64,000 nt of DNA from Plasmodiophora brassicae (Eukaryota > Endomyxa: Phytomyxea > Phytomyxea > Plasmodiophorida), in contig CP145411.1 of NCBI GenBank assembly GCA_036867785.1, positions 62,001 to 126,000 of the forward strand, given 5' to 3'. Under the pieces are notes generated by a model. The model was not told where the DNA came from and searched no databases. It saw nothing but the letters and a program-made list of their open reading frames with translations. Numbering within the stretch: the first letter of the stretch is position 1; every line of letters begins with the position of its first letter. The translations under genes were made by a program, and so were the position numbers. This document shows, in pieces, positions 10,763-20,213 of this stretch.

Positions 10763-11255
10763 GTCCATCTGATGCTGCCCGACCCTCTCACTACTAGGAA
10801 GTAAAAGCATACTGTACAACCGAGCCGCCGGTCGTACTCAGGGTGGTATCGTTCGCACGTTGGCAATGGCGGATCCAATCGACCTTCTGTCTCAGACGAT
10901 TGACGTCGCAGCATATATGACGGTCCCTCGCTGCTACTACAGTCTGGGGATACTGGGCATCGACGCTGTCTTGACTTGGGCGGCTGGGTACTGTCCCGGG
11001 TTGGACCAGACAGGCACAGACATTCGTCGGTACGGTCCACAGGGCCTCTCGTCAGCCAGTGAGCCACATCAAACAGCCGGCACGCCGTAACGACGAATCA
11101 AGGCATCTGATTAGGTGGCGTTACTGGGATGATTTGCGAGTTTCCCCATCGGGTACCGCATCCCATTGAGTGCCAATGACTCAGGTTGTGTCCTCGCGTC
11201 TACTGATCATCCACGAGTACGGCCCTATCGAACCTGCTATGTATTAAGTGGTTGC
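10763..11255. other. Intergenic between the 7TM paralogues
   Basis: About 490 bases. No gene or repeat recognised. Probably holds the terminator of copy A and the promoter of copy B. Confidence 0.4.
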
Positions 11256-12537
11256 ATGAGCCCGGGAGCGTCCTTGCCCAGCTGCTGGCGGAGGGCGTTC
11301 CTGCCCTCCCTAGTGTACGTTATCGGCGTGCATGGGGCGGTTACATTCCCAGGCGCGATTGATGGCCCGCTGCAAGGGGTGTCGATCTACTCCCCGCCCG
11401 AGACGTCCTTCATTGGGCCACAGCCGGACGACAGCTGGGTCACGTCGATAACCGGACCGATGGCTGTTGTCGATGGCGACCTATGCGAACCCCTGTCGCT
11501 GAACGCCAGTGGCCATGTCGTTCTGGCCACTGTCGACGCGGTGTACGCCGTCTACTGCTCAATGGAGACGGCGTATTTGAACATGATCGGGACGGGTGCG
11601 GCTGCCTACCTGTGTAAGGAGAGATGACTGCTGCTCGCCGGTCCATTGACGGTGCTGGTAGGGGCAAACCTTGAGCAGCCTCCATGCAATTCGGTCTACT
11701 GGCATGATGGGTGGCGGGGCGCCCGCACCCGTCACCTGGCGGTGCCGTTCCTGGCGATACAGCCGGCGCCGGAAGTCTACCAGGCAATGCTCGATCAACC
11801 GGCCCGTGTCAACGTCACTGTCTACCCAGACAGAAACGTGTGGGTCCCCTATCTGGCGTCGTGGCCCTACCAGCTGTTCGTCCGCGTCATCCCCAGCGCA
11901 ATACTGCTGGCCTCTGGGGCGGTCGCCACCTCGTTCTACATCTTCCATATGGTCATCCTGAACGACAAGTTCTGCGATACGACGATCGCCTCCAAGCGCA
12001 CGATAACGTGGCGCCTGAAGTTCGCCTGGCGGTACATGGACGTGCCACACGTGATCCTGGCGATTGAGATGGTCACAGCAACTCTAGCTGGAATTGTTCT
12101 TGCGGTCGGTGGGTACCATAGTACCGCGAACCTGCCAGCGCCCGTGACGAACTATTTCACGACGTTGCTAGGCGGATGGGGATTCGCCGCCTCCACACTT
12201 TCCGCATCGATCTGGGCCCAGAAGCTCAGCTTCATCATGCCCTCCGCCGACCAGATCCTCGTTGTACGTGTCATACGTGGCGACTACCGGCTGGTGACAG
12301 TGTCACTCTGCGTTATTCCCGTTATGCTCGACACGGCCATGAACCTATCGTTCGCGTCGTATTATTTCGCGCCGTCCATGGTCGCCGCCGAGTCTGCGAT
12401 CATGTTCACGTTTCAACTGGGTATAAGCACCTCCGTTCTTTGGACGCTCGTCCACTACCGCCGAACCGCCAATCGTATCCAGGTTGGGGTCGCCGGCACT
12501 GTCCGAGACGACGAACGTGGCGTGGATCGGCTGTTAG

Positions 12538-12554
12538 CCCCAAACTCCGTGGAT
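12538..12554 (+). repeat. Left terminal inverted repeat
   Basis: CCCCAAACTCCGTGGAT, directly after TTAG. It matches the reverse complement of the right end over 17 bases without mismatch. Beyond base 17 the two ends differ in sequence but both continue into a palindrome. Confidence 0.85.
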
Positions 12555-12569
12555 GACATACTATGTCAT
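12553..12569. repeat. Sub-terminal palindrome 1
   Basis: ATGACATACTATGTCAT, a 17-base perfect hairpin-type palindrome with one central base. It overlaps the inner edge of the left terminal repeat. Candidate transposase-binding site (inference). Confidence 0.75.
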
Positions 12570-12605
12570 GCAGGGCTCGGGTGTCAGAAATAGCTTTTCC
12601 GTTGT

Positions 12606-12622
12606 ATGACATAGTATGTCAT
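12606..12622. repeat. Sub-terminal palindrome 2
   Basis: ATGACATAGTATGTCAT, the reverse complement of palindrome 1 (only the centre base reads differently), 53 bases further in. Confidence 0.75.
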
Positions 12623-12757
12623 GTATGGGGGTGATTTCCGGTGGCCTGTTGCAACGGCTAGACTGACAACTATGCTGTCTGAATCGGTTCGAATGGCGTA
12701 GTCCGCCGTGCGGCGTTACCTGCGGACTTTCGTCCGATTTGAAACCGAGTGGGTTCC

Positions 12758-14350
12758 ATGGAGGAAGACCGCAAAGTGTGGGAGGCGGCTGTCCGCATGC
12801 TGCGGGCTGCATATGACGATGATCATGTCCGAGCACAGTGGTCTCAACCCGACGACGAGGTCAACGATGATGGGCAAACAATGTACGTAGGCTTTCCGGT
12901 ATGACTACGAGAGCAGCTGCTCTCGTGGCCGAGTTGGGCGGTCCGGTCTACATGATATATGATAACAGGGCCTATGAACACTTCTCGAGCGAAGCAAGTT
13001 TACAGTGTCGATGCATGGCTTCTTGCAAATGCGAGGCTCGTCGTACCTATTGTTTGCGACGACATCAAAATAGTCGTTGAACAAGACGTCCGCGACCAGT
13101 CTCATCATGGTGTCGGATGTTAGCAACCTGTGTCTACAGTACTCTTGTTTCTTTGATGTTCCGGTGCGTTGCCTTCTGACATCCTTGCAGGCCATTGTTT
13201 TCGCATCTGTCGACGGCTGTTAACAGCCAACGGGCTACCGCCCATTTGTCGCGCTTGAATCCCGATGCGATATGGGCGATGAGCCTCTACGCGACGACGC
13301 CGACTGATACCTTCGACCCTGAGTGGTCGGATTCGTATCCACTGGCGTTTGCCGTCGAGAAACAAGCATGGTGGGATGTACATCGAGCACTTCAGTGCTG
13401 TGTGCTGTCTTGGTAACCGTTCCTGGCGTTTTGCGTGAACACGTGAACATTACTTGCTTGCTTGTCAGCGCATCGGGGACAAACATGCTGGACCTGCGCA
13501 GATCGACGCTTTACCCGTACCCACTCTGGAACACGCGGTTGATCACCACATTGTTAAGTTCTGGCGACAAATGAAGCAAGCGCTTCTTCAATGCCGAAGC
13601 CCACCTCCTGCCCACGAAATCGTCCCAGCCGCTGTCTGGTTCTGAAATCATGTGAAAGGCGGCCAGGACGTTGTCTCGAGAGAGAGAGATGAACAATGTT
13701 AAGGTATGCAAATACCGCGATGTATGAGATCCATTACTGAACAGTGGCACCAGGTCGATTTCCGGCGACCGTCCCAAGACGTTAAATTGGCAGCGGCTTT
13801 GTTTCGTGTGCATGCTAAATGCGCACGAGCTGTGGCGTCTGCAGCAGCTGCAATCCCGTATTGCCGATGTGTCCAGTTTCGACAAATGGAAACATTTGTT
13901 GAACGATGAGGGTCCTTCAAATATTTTCTTCGGCTGGCCTGCCTGAGTGCCTTCTGAATTGCAGCGTGCAGCAGAGGCAGCTGACAATCCAGTGCCGCTC
14001 CTCCAGCCACCTAAGCGGAATCGTCGGTTGTTCTTCCTGACTGAGGACGGTCGCGCGCTCCGTTTCAGACAGGGCATACGTTGTCCAGCGCTCTGGCAAT
14101 AAGGGGGATGTTTACTGGGTCAATATCGGGAACCGAATGGGACATGTCGACAATGCAGCACGACGGTGTGGTGCAGCATTTGCCAAGTGCCGTTATGCAA
14201 GACGAGATTCGGTTCAAATACGTTATCATGCTTCGACAGATTCCATGATCCCGGTGATGTCAACCTGTCTGTGCAGTTCCGCCCTGACAGTCGGACCGGG
14301 GAACGTGTATTCGACTTGGGCGTTCTGACGAACGATCGCCGTCCTCTCCT
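12758..14350 (+). pseudogene. Transposase-like coding segments of the piggyBac-like element
   Basis: Several plus-strand stretches read like protein, but I could not place them in one continuous frame. An N-terminal piece starts at the ATG at 12758 (MEEDRKVWEAAVRMLRAAY). A later piece at about 13790-13940 reads WQRLCFVCMLNAHELWRLQQ, resembling the W..R.F.....NA...Y helix near the end of DDE_Tnp_1_7 (piggyBac) transposases. A C-terminal piece at about 14145-14250 has CRQCSTTVWCSICQVPLC and then CFDRFHD. The spacing C..C, C..C, LC, CF..FH is that of the piggyBac C-terminal cysteine-rich domain. At least one in-frame stop separates these pieces, so introns or decay must be assumed. The catalytic Asp residues were not identified with confidence. 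Confidence 0.5.
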
Positions 14351-14581
14351 GAAGGTGGTTTGGACGCATTACTGCTTGCAAGTGGAGGACCTACAGTGCA
14401 GTCCATCGGCGGACGCCCATGACACGATGTGGCCACTTTACCCTCGGAAAACCCGGCAAGCAATCGCTCCGGACGCCGCTCGCGTGGACCAGTGACACGC
14501 TCGCAGTCCAGTCGATGATCGCATCCCCTTTGATCTTCTTGAGAATGCACCAGAGTATCAATACAGGCAAAAGTGTGTTGC

Positions 14582-14598
14582 ATGACATACTATGTCAT
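14582..14598. repeat. Sub-terminal palindrome 3
   Basis: Identical to palindrome 1. Lies about 240 bases inside the right end. Confidence 0.75.
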
Positions 14599-14609
14599 GC
14601 TGCCTTTGC

Positions 14610-14626
14610 ATGACATACTATGTCAT
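14610..14626. repeat. Sub-terminal palindrome 4
   Basis: A further identical copy, 28 bases (start to start) after palindrome 3. Confidence 0.75.
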
Positions 14627-14804
14627 ATGCACCCAAAATAGAAGCATGGGAGAGCCTGATTTCGTGAGAGCACTGGAACGAAACACAACGTCGACAGGAG
14701 TCCGAACCTTCGGGGCGAGGTGGAGGCTGGCATGGACTATCCAGGATGGAAGCTACCATTCGCCTCCAAGGTCCTCATTTTTCGCTACGTCCTGCCAAAC
14801 ATGC

Positions 14805-14823
14805 ATGTCATATTATATGACAT
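14805..14823. repeat. Sub-terminal palindrome 5 (variant)
   Basis: ATGTCATATTATATGACAT. Same outer arms and symmetry, but with the arms swapped and an AT-rich core. It adjoins the right terminal repeat in the same place that palindrome 1 adjoins the left one. Confidence 0.7.
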
Positions 14824-14824
14824 A

Positions 14825-14841
14825 ATCCACGGAGTTTGGGG
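14825..14841 (-). repeat. Right terminal inverted repeat
   Basis: Perfect 17-base inverted copy of the left end, followed by the second TTAG target copy at 14842-14845. Confidence 0.85.
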
Positions 14842-15102
14842 TTAGCGCGACTGAGCAACTCCGTTCTTGGCGTGGCACTATCAACGCTCATGGTCTGCAT
14901 AGGCTCTGCCATATGGGGCGTAGAACCTGGCTTTGCCATGAATCCATCTTGGGGCTGGATCTTCTCCTGGGGGGTCATCTATATCGGACGCGCCCTCGAC
15001 AGCGCCTTCCGTGTGTCCATGTTCAAACCCAACCGGGAACCCCGTCCAGCACGGCAAGCACCGAAACCAACGAAAACAATCGGGATCGCTGGCAAACATT
15101 AA

Positions 15103-15435
15103 ATACTGCATCCGTGAATACCACAGACAGTAGTGTGAGACCTCCGCGATCCAGGGAGCGGCAGCCCGCGTAGGCGCTCGTTGCCTCAGCTAAGGGTGAG
15201 TTAACAACATCAACCGTCTCAAGAGACGCCATCTACGAGACCAACTCGTCCCGCACTGCTCGAAACGTGCCGATTCTGGCGACGATAGTCGTTGCTGAGT
15301 GCGCGTCGTCGTTCGTGACTTAAGGCATTAGGTAGGTCCGCGACTCCGCGCGACGGACCTCGGAATGCGCGCGGCGGACCTCTACGGACTCCGCGAACGG
15401 GTCGCGCTGCTCGTGACAGACGCTGACACGACACC
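15103..15435. other. Intergenic, upstream of the SURF6 gene
   Basis: 333 bases. Between about 15330 and 15410 a short motif around 'gcggacctc/cgacggacctcgg' recurs two or three times. No gene seen. Confidence 0.35.
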
Positions 15436-16464
15436 ATGACATCACCTGCGGCGACACTGCGAACCTCCATCATTGATGCTCTTGAAGCATCCAATGCATG
15501 TACGTCACGACAGGCCCGGCTGGCGTTGCTGTTCACTTTGATCTTACAAAACATGGCAGATTTTGAGACCATGTTGAACATGGTCCCTGCATCGGTGTAT
15601 TTCGCGTCAGCTGCGGCCGCCGTCGACATCCCTGTCAAGGTACCGCGCTGTCCCGATGGTCCTGTGAACAGTGTATGGGTATTTACACGGCCACAGGGGA
15701 AGTACATACATAACAAGGGTGGCGTTGAGGTTGCCGAACACAAGCGCCGGCGGACCAACAAGGACAAGGTACGCACGTCGATTGACATTGCAGCGACGTG
15801 GACCTGACAGACGCCTCAGTTCGAGGATGTGACTGTTACTGCTGTCCAGGCAGCGGCGGCAGCAGCAGCATCTGAACCCAAACCTGCCCCGCCCGCGGCG
15901 CTTCACGACAAGCTTGCGTCCCGGCTCGCCGAATTGAGGCGGAAACGTACGCGGGACGCTAGCAAACCTGACAAACGCAAACGACAGAAGACAAACGCAA
16001 AGCCGGGGAAGCAGACGCCTTCGCCGGCCCCATCAAAAGCGGAACAGCCGGAAGCCACACCCGACGAGGCTGGTGCTGACCAGAAGAACAGCAACGCCGA
16101 CGACATTGCATTCGGCAACCTGCAGGTGGAATCGGGTTTGACGGCGAGTGCGCCGAAGAAGAAGGGCAGCAAGCGAGCGCGGCTGGAACGTGCGCTGAAG
16201 AAGGCGGACTCCATGGGTGCCAAGCTACGCGCGATGGCACCCGCCGACCAGGTCAAGCTGCAGCAGGATGCCAGCACGAAGCTGGCGCTGCTGAAGGCGC
16301 AGGGCGTCAAGGTTAAGACCGACGCCAAGCTCCTGAAGCAGTCCATCAAGAAGTACGACGACAAGAAGAAACGTAGCGCCAAGAAGTGGGCGGGACGGAT
16401 ACACGCCGACGCCAAGAAGAAAGCGGAACGCGCCGACGAGATACGGGCCGATATCGGCGGATAA
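15436..16464 (+). CDS. SURF6/Rrp14 ribosome-biogenesis protein
   Basis: Exons 15436-15768 and 15811-16464, with an intron of only 42 bases holding CTGAC just before its end; 328 aa. SURF6/Rrp14 is a nucleolar RNA-binding protein needed for 40S and 60S assembly. The N-terminal SURF6 region is visible as MADFETMLNMVPASVYF (family: F..LL.lIP..yYf). The basic C-terminal domain has DIAFGNLQVESG, then KKGSKRARLERALKKAD, LLKAQGVKVKTDAKLLKQSI and KKRSAKKWAGRI. These match the core 'R.Lk...ke.iKddpklLkKaikr.ek.K.kS.k.W..R'. Residues ~125-205 between them are low-complexity Lys/Pro/Ala. It converges with the V-ATPase G gene, with 88 bases between stops. Confidence 0.85.
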
Positions 16465-16552
16465 ACCGGTACTGAACGTTACGCCCAACAGTCCCCAAAC
16501 AGGTGCACGGTCGACAGGGTCTCTGGGGGTGGACAACACTGTTGCGAGCCGT

Positions 16553-16984
16553 TTAGTGTTGCGATTCAGTGGCCCTGATGCACTGGGCGATATTGTCCGG
16601 GACCTTCATCTCGACCGTGGTGACATGGTGGACGAGGAGGTCGACGATCTTCTTGCCGTTCTTCGCGTACGCCGCTGACAGCCTGTCCAGGGCGGCCTTC
16701 GTGTCTCGGTCCAGCTGCACCCGGTACAATTTGTCGGACCCGACTTCATCGTTCGACTCGGCGTCGAACCGGGCCTTCATCTCGGCGCGGTACGCAGCGA
16801 TCTCCGCCGCCGCCGCCTGCTCCGCCGACTTCAGCTTCGTCTTCCGGTCTGCAGCGCCGTCAGGCCGCCGGCACGGCTCGCCCCGATCCTACATTCACCT
16901 ACAGTTGCGCGCGTCGTTGACGATGTTGGAGGCTTCGGCCTCAGCCGCCAGCAGCTGCTGGATGCCCGCGTTCCCAGACGCCAT
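16553..16984 (-). CDS. VMA10: V-type ATPase subunit G
   Basis: Two exons, 16984-16903 and 16848-16553 on the minus strand, with a 54-base intron (GTAGGT..CAG); 125 aa, the family size. Subunit G pairs with E to form the peripheral stalks of V1. The start MASGNAGIQQLLAAEAEAS is followed across the splice by ARNYRKTKLKSAEQAAAAEI, the classic subunit G N-terminus (family: IQqLL.AEk.A...v..AR..r...LKqAk.EA..Ei). The C-terminal part ends with VDLLVHHVTTVEMKVP, the expected VV..LL..V..V..e. The whole chain is predicted helical, as it should be. Both flanking genes are independent. Confidence 0.9.
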
Positions 16985-17251
16985 CGAGACACGACGACTG
17001 CGCCGCCGGCAAAAATGACGGCATACAAATCCGACGTTTCTTTTGGCGTTCACCTGATGCCCAGTCAGGCGGGCCGGGCCGGGCCGGGCCGGGCGACGCG
17101 CGGGAATCCCCCGCTGCAGTCGCGGGGTACTCCTGTCCGACGTCGGAACGGCAGGTGGCACACAGAGCAGTGACCTTAGAGAAAGGGGATCGTTTATTGA
17201 GCATTGCGCCAATGCAAACGGGGGCGGTCCTGCTGCCGGCTGCGATCGGAT

Positions 17252-17671
17252 CTAGGCGCGGTCGTTCTCGAACGAGGGGCCCTTGACGATGAAGGCGTCG
17301 CGGCAGAAGTAGGTGACGACGGCGAACGCGTTCAGAGACACGGCGAGCAGGCCGCTGAACGCTGCAATGACCTTGTCATCGGGGAGGCCTTGGTTGGCGA
17401 AGTCGACCGCCTCGATCAGGGCGACCTGGCCGAGGAAGAACGCGCCGCCGATAACGATGCCCGTGTTGATTTCCTTGCGCAGGTCGCGCTTCAGGACCAG
17501 GACGGACGACATGACACCGTAGGCGATGTAGATGAACGATTCCCAGACCAGGCGGAAGTCTTCGGCGGGCAGGGACAGGCCCTGGATCTGGCCGGCGGCC
17601 GCCCAGCACGAGATCGAGATGCAGAAGATGAGCAGCGCATTGATGACGCACAGGATCTGAACAGCCACCAT
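17252..17671 (-). CDS. Four-TM membrane protein, unknown
   Basis: 139 aa from the ATG at 17671; the frame is open a little further upstream only to a GTG. Four hydrophobic helices are clear: MVAVQILCVINALLIFCISI, WESFIYIAYGVMSSVLVL, NTGIVIGGAFFLGQVALIEA and IAAFSGLLAVSLNAFAVVTY. Loops are short; the largest, with GQIQGLSLPAEDF, lies between helices 1 and 2, and the tail CRDAFIVKGPSFENDRA is charged. The size and layout recall MARVEL or tetraspan proteins, but the tetraspanin CCG motif is absent and I recognise no family. Codon use is like the neighbours. Probably a real gene of unknown role. Confidence 0.65.
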   Translation of the reverse strand: MVAVQILCVINALLIFCISISCWAAAGQIQGLSLPAEDFRLVWESFIYIAYGVMSSVLVLKRDLRKEINTGIVIGGAFFLGQVALIEAVDFANQGLPDDKVIAAFSGLLAVSLNAFAVVTYFCRDAFIVKGPSFENDRA

Positions 17672-18022
17672 CGGTCCACCCACTCGTCGCACGACGCTGC
17701 CGCTACGACCCGCTGATCGTAATGGATACCGAGGGGACCAGTTCGACCCGCCCGGGGCGACCTAATCGTTTAATTGCTGTACCCTTGGACTAGGTTCGCG
17801 GGTGATCGACCTCTGTGTACCGGTGGAAGCCTAACGTTGACCGGGGAAGACCATTTGGGGGAAGGTTGCCGCCCTTTGACCCATAGGCCCTGCAGTAGGG
17901 GCGCACAGGTATTCCGACGTGTACCGTACCACTTTCGCCAGCTGTGCTGCGCGCTATAGCCCCTTGGAATCCCTTGGTGCGATCCACGCCGTTTGATACG
18001 ATAGACCGGTCGGCATGGAGCT
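17672..18022. other. Intergenic, no gene seen
   Basis: About 350 bases between two minus-strand genes. No repeat, tRNA or reading frame of note. Confidence 0.35.
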
Positions 18023-18250
18023 TTATTCGCGTTTGACGATAGGCTTCATCTCGACGTTGTCGCCCGCCTGCGCGAGCTTGAGGTTGTCGGCGTTAACGTC
18101 GGGTACGGAGCTGACGAAGCTCATGATCCATCCCCACGGCGACGTTCTCCACTCGGCGAGATCGGCCCTGTACTTCTCGAGACGCGCTCGATTCACCGCT
18201 GCGGCCTGCTGGAAGGCGCCCGGTCCCGACTCTGGTCCATCAGGATCCAT
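18023..18250 (-). CDS. Small hypothetical protein
   Basis: 75 aa from ATG at 18250, starting MDPDGPESGPGAFQQAAAVN and ending KPIVKRE. There is one weakly hydrophobic segment (SPWGWIMSFVSSV) after a charged helix (RARLEKYRADLAEWRTS). Third-position GC is high, in line with real genes here. It could be a small mitochondrial or ER membrane protein, or the last exon of a longer gene. No family recognised. Confidence 0.4.
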   Translation of the reverse strand: MDPDGPESGPGAFQQAAAVNRARLEKYRADLAEWRTSPWGWIMSFVSSVPDVNADNLKLAQAGDNVEMKPIVKRE

Positions 18251-18421
18251 GCTCGCTCACGCCTAACGATCAAGTCGTTACGACGCATGTGGCGCGTGCC
18301 CTACATTGTACTATCGCTCGAGCATGAACCCACTTTGTACCGTTGGATCGCATGGAAGCTGTTTACTAACGGTTGAGCTAGATGGTCAGGACCAGGGCCG
18401 GCGCAAACGAACGATTAAATA

Positions 18422-20091
18422 TTACAGATCGGGTCGAACGCTGGATAAAGGTCTCAACGCTCCCTCGTTGGCGTCCGCTTCAGCGGACGTCGGAAACGGC
18501 CGCTTGACGCCGGCCGTCGGGCGGCTGGCGCGGAACGATTCCAGCAGCCGATGTTGCTCGTCGACATCGACGGCCGCCAGGTCGAACTGGGCGGCGACAG
18601 CGACGAGCTCGGCCGACGACTGAACGGCGGGCATATCGCCAATTGACGATACCGTCGTTTCGGATACGTTCGCACAGAAGTAGGTCTCCAGGGTGCCCGC
18701 CGCCACACTACCCATGCCCGGCGAGAACCTTGCCGTTGTAGGGAACGTTGGCACCTGACGACACACGCGCGCACACACACGTTCATGACTGACACTCGCA
18801 GACACGTTCCGCTGAGCGTACCTGTCGTAGGCGCACGGGACGGTTCGAGGAGCCGCGTTTCCTGCCTTCGGGGGCCGGCGCCTTCTGGAAATACGACGAG
18901 ATCTTCGACTTGTCCTTCGAGGTGTCGCGAAGGTCGTTGAAGCAGTCCAGAATGCGCTTCCGGTCGGACGCAGCGTTGCGCGACGACGTCACCGTCGGGA
19001 TGATGTTCTTCGGGCTCAGGAACGCGACAAACGCCCGCAGCTCGTCGTAACTGCTGTGCTCAGAATACGGCGCCTAATCACAACAAGGCCAGGCTGAGAC
19101 AATGAGGGCGACAATCACACGGCACCAACATTAACAATGACGACGGAATCGTTCTGGGTGACCGTCACGTCGCGCTTGGCCGTATGGGTCCATCCTGTCG
19201 GTCGGACAGCCACCATGGTTGTAAATGACGCCGTCCGGGACAGCCGTTCCCGAGCACGGGGCAGGTTCTGCCAGGACAAGTCGTCCAGCGGGACGACGTG
19301 AACGCGACTCGCCCCGGTCGTGAACAACTCGTTGACGTCGTCGGCAGGCAGGGACATCATCAGGTCCTTGAACCTGGCGGAACTGACGCGAACCCTGCAC
19401 TGGAACTCGCGTGCCAACCGTACCAGAAGACGCTCCTTGCCGACCGAATACGTCCCGATGAGGAGCAGCGCGTCGCCCGACGCGTAGTACGGCCTGCAGA
19501 TGTCGACGACGCGGGCGATGATGACGTCCTGCGGCGGGAACCTGTACTTGGGGTCGCAGTACGTCGTATCCAGGTAGAGGTGGTCGATCTGGACCGGCGG
19601 CGCCAGGCTCGGGAACGATTGCATGCGCGCGTCATACCGCATGTCGCCGCAATGCAGAATCGACTCGCCGGAACGGTGCTGGAACAGGATCATGGCGCTA
19701 CCCGGGCAGTGGTTCGCATCCAGGAACGTCACGAGGACGTCATCGATGACCACGGCGCTGCCCAGGGCCACACTGCGAACGCATCGGGCCGGCACGCGTA
19801 ACTTCGCCTGCACCAGGCGGCTCGTGCAGGGCGTACAGTATATCAGACCGCCCGCGAACGACTTGTCCAGCCCGGCGTAGTGATCCGAATGGAAATGCGT
19901 CAGGAACCAGTGCGACGTTTCTGCGCGACGACGTCATCAGACACGCCGGCCGCGACGAAGGGGCGTCCCGGCGTACCTGCGCATCGTATCCTGAACCCGT
20001 CGACGAGGAACGTGCGCCCCGGGACCTTGTGCCGCTCAGGGACCAGGCGGTGCGGCAGCGTCCGGACCGACCCGAACATCACGTGCGCCAA
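18422..20091 (-). CDS. SNM1/Pso2-type DNA interstrand-crosslink repair nuclease
   Basis: Four minus-strand exons: 20091-19977, 19920-19130, 19073-18822 and 18754-18422 (introns 56, 56 and 67 bases); phases agree; 496 aa. The family are metallo-beta-lactamase/beta-CASP 5' exonucleases that unhook crosslinks. Visible motifs are the HxHxDH block in FLTHFHSDHYAGLDKSF, the DANHCPGSAMILF block, the LHCGDMRYD His and Asp, YLDTTYCDPKY, LLLIGTYSVGKERL (beta-CASP), and APYSEHSSYDELRAFVAF with PKNIIPTV near the end. It lacks the long N-terminal zinc-finger region of yeast Pso2 and starts almost at the catalytic domain. The C-terminal ~110 residues are not conserved. The third intron contains a CA/GT-rich run. 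The start (20091 or the Met at 20079) lies close to the divergent Crinkler-like gene. Confidence 0.9.
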
Positions 20092-20213
20092 TGAATCGAC
20101 TCTGGACTGATGATGCGGCGGCGGACCGCCCCCCGTCTCCCCTCCGCCCGCGCAGCTGCACAGCTGACGGACATTGTGCGGTCGGCAGTTCGTGTCGCGT
20201 GGCGGGGTTGACG

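Larger units (their letters stand above)
12538..14841 (+). mobile_element. piggyBac-like DNA transposon, 2.3 kb
   Basis: The element is bounded by inverted repeats that begin CCCCAAACTCCGTGGAT at both ends and is flanked by TTAG on each side (12534-12537 and 14842-14845), a 4-bp target duplication. It sits in the coding exon of 7TM copy B and breaks it. CCC-starting repeats are typical of the piggyBac superfamily, whose usual target is TTAA. The interior carries transposase-like plus-strand coding pieces, with a C-terminal Cys/His cluster as in piggyBac transposases. Five near-perfect palindromes lie near the ends. Base composition is less GC-rich than the host exons. Family placement rests on the repeats and the Cys cluster only; a different 4-bp-target superfamily is the alternative. 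Confidence 0.7.
11256..15102 (+). pseudogene. Seven-TM PA-like protein (copy B), interrupted by a DNA transposon
   Basis: Tandem paralogue of copy A. Exon 1 is 11256-11613, the intron 48 bases, and exon 2 starts at 11662. Splice position and phase equal those of copy A, with a TGG codon made across the junction in both. Signal peptide, PA-like ectodomain (MAVVDGDLCEPLSLNASGHV, GAAAYL), luminal segment (VNVTVYPDRNVWVPYLASW) and helices 1-5 match copy A closely. After DERGVDRLL the frame runs into a 2304-base transposon and stops about 18 codons inside it. The rest (LARLSNSVLGVALSTLM .. SWGWIFSWGVIYIGRALDSA and the tail) resumes at 14842-15102. Without the element and one TTAG copy the two parts are in frame and total 496 aa, exactly the length of copy A. 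The gene was therefore whole when the element landed. The allele is likely inactive unless the insert is removed. Confidence 0.8.

Noticed and set aside
12538-14841. The transposon as an intron of 7TM copy B
   Set aside because: Ends are TTAG target copies and inverted repeats, not GT..AG, and copy A has no intron at this site.
12538-14841. PIF/Harbinger element with 3-bp TTA duplication
   Set aside because: With TTA the two ends would be unequal by one base (GCCCC versus CCCC); the 4-bp TTAG reading gives perfect inverted repeats.
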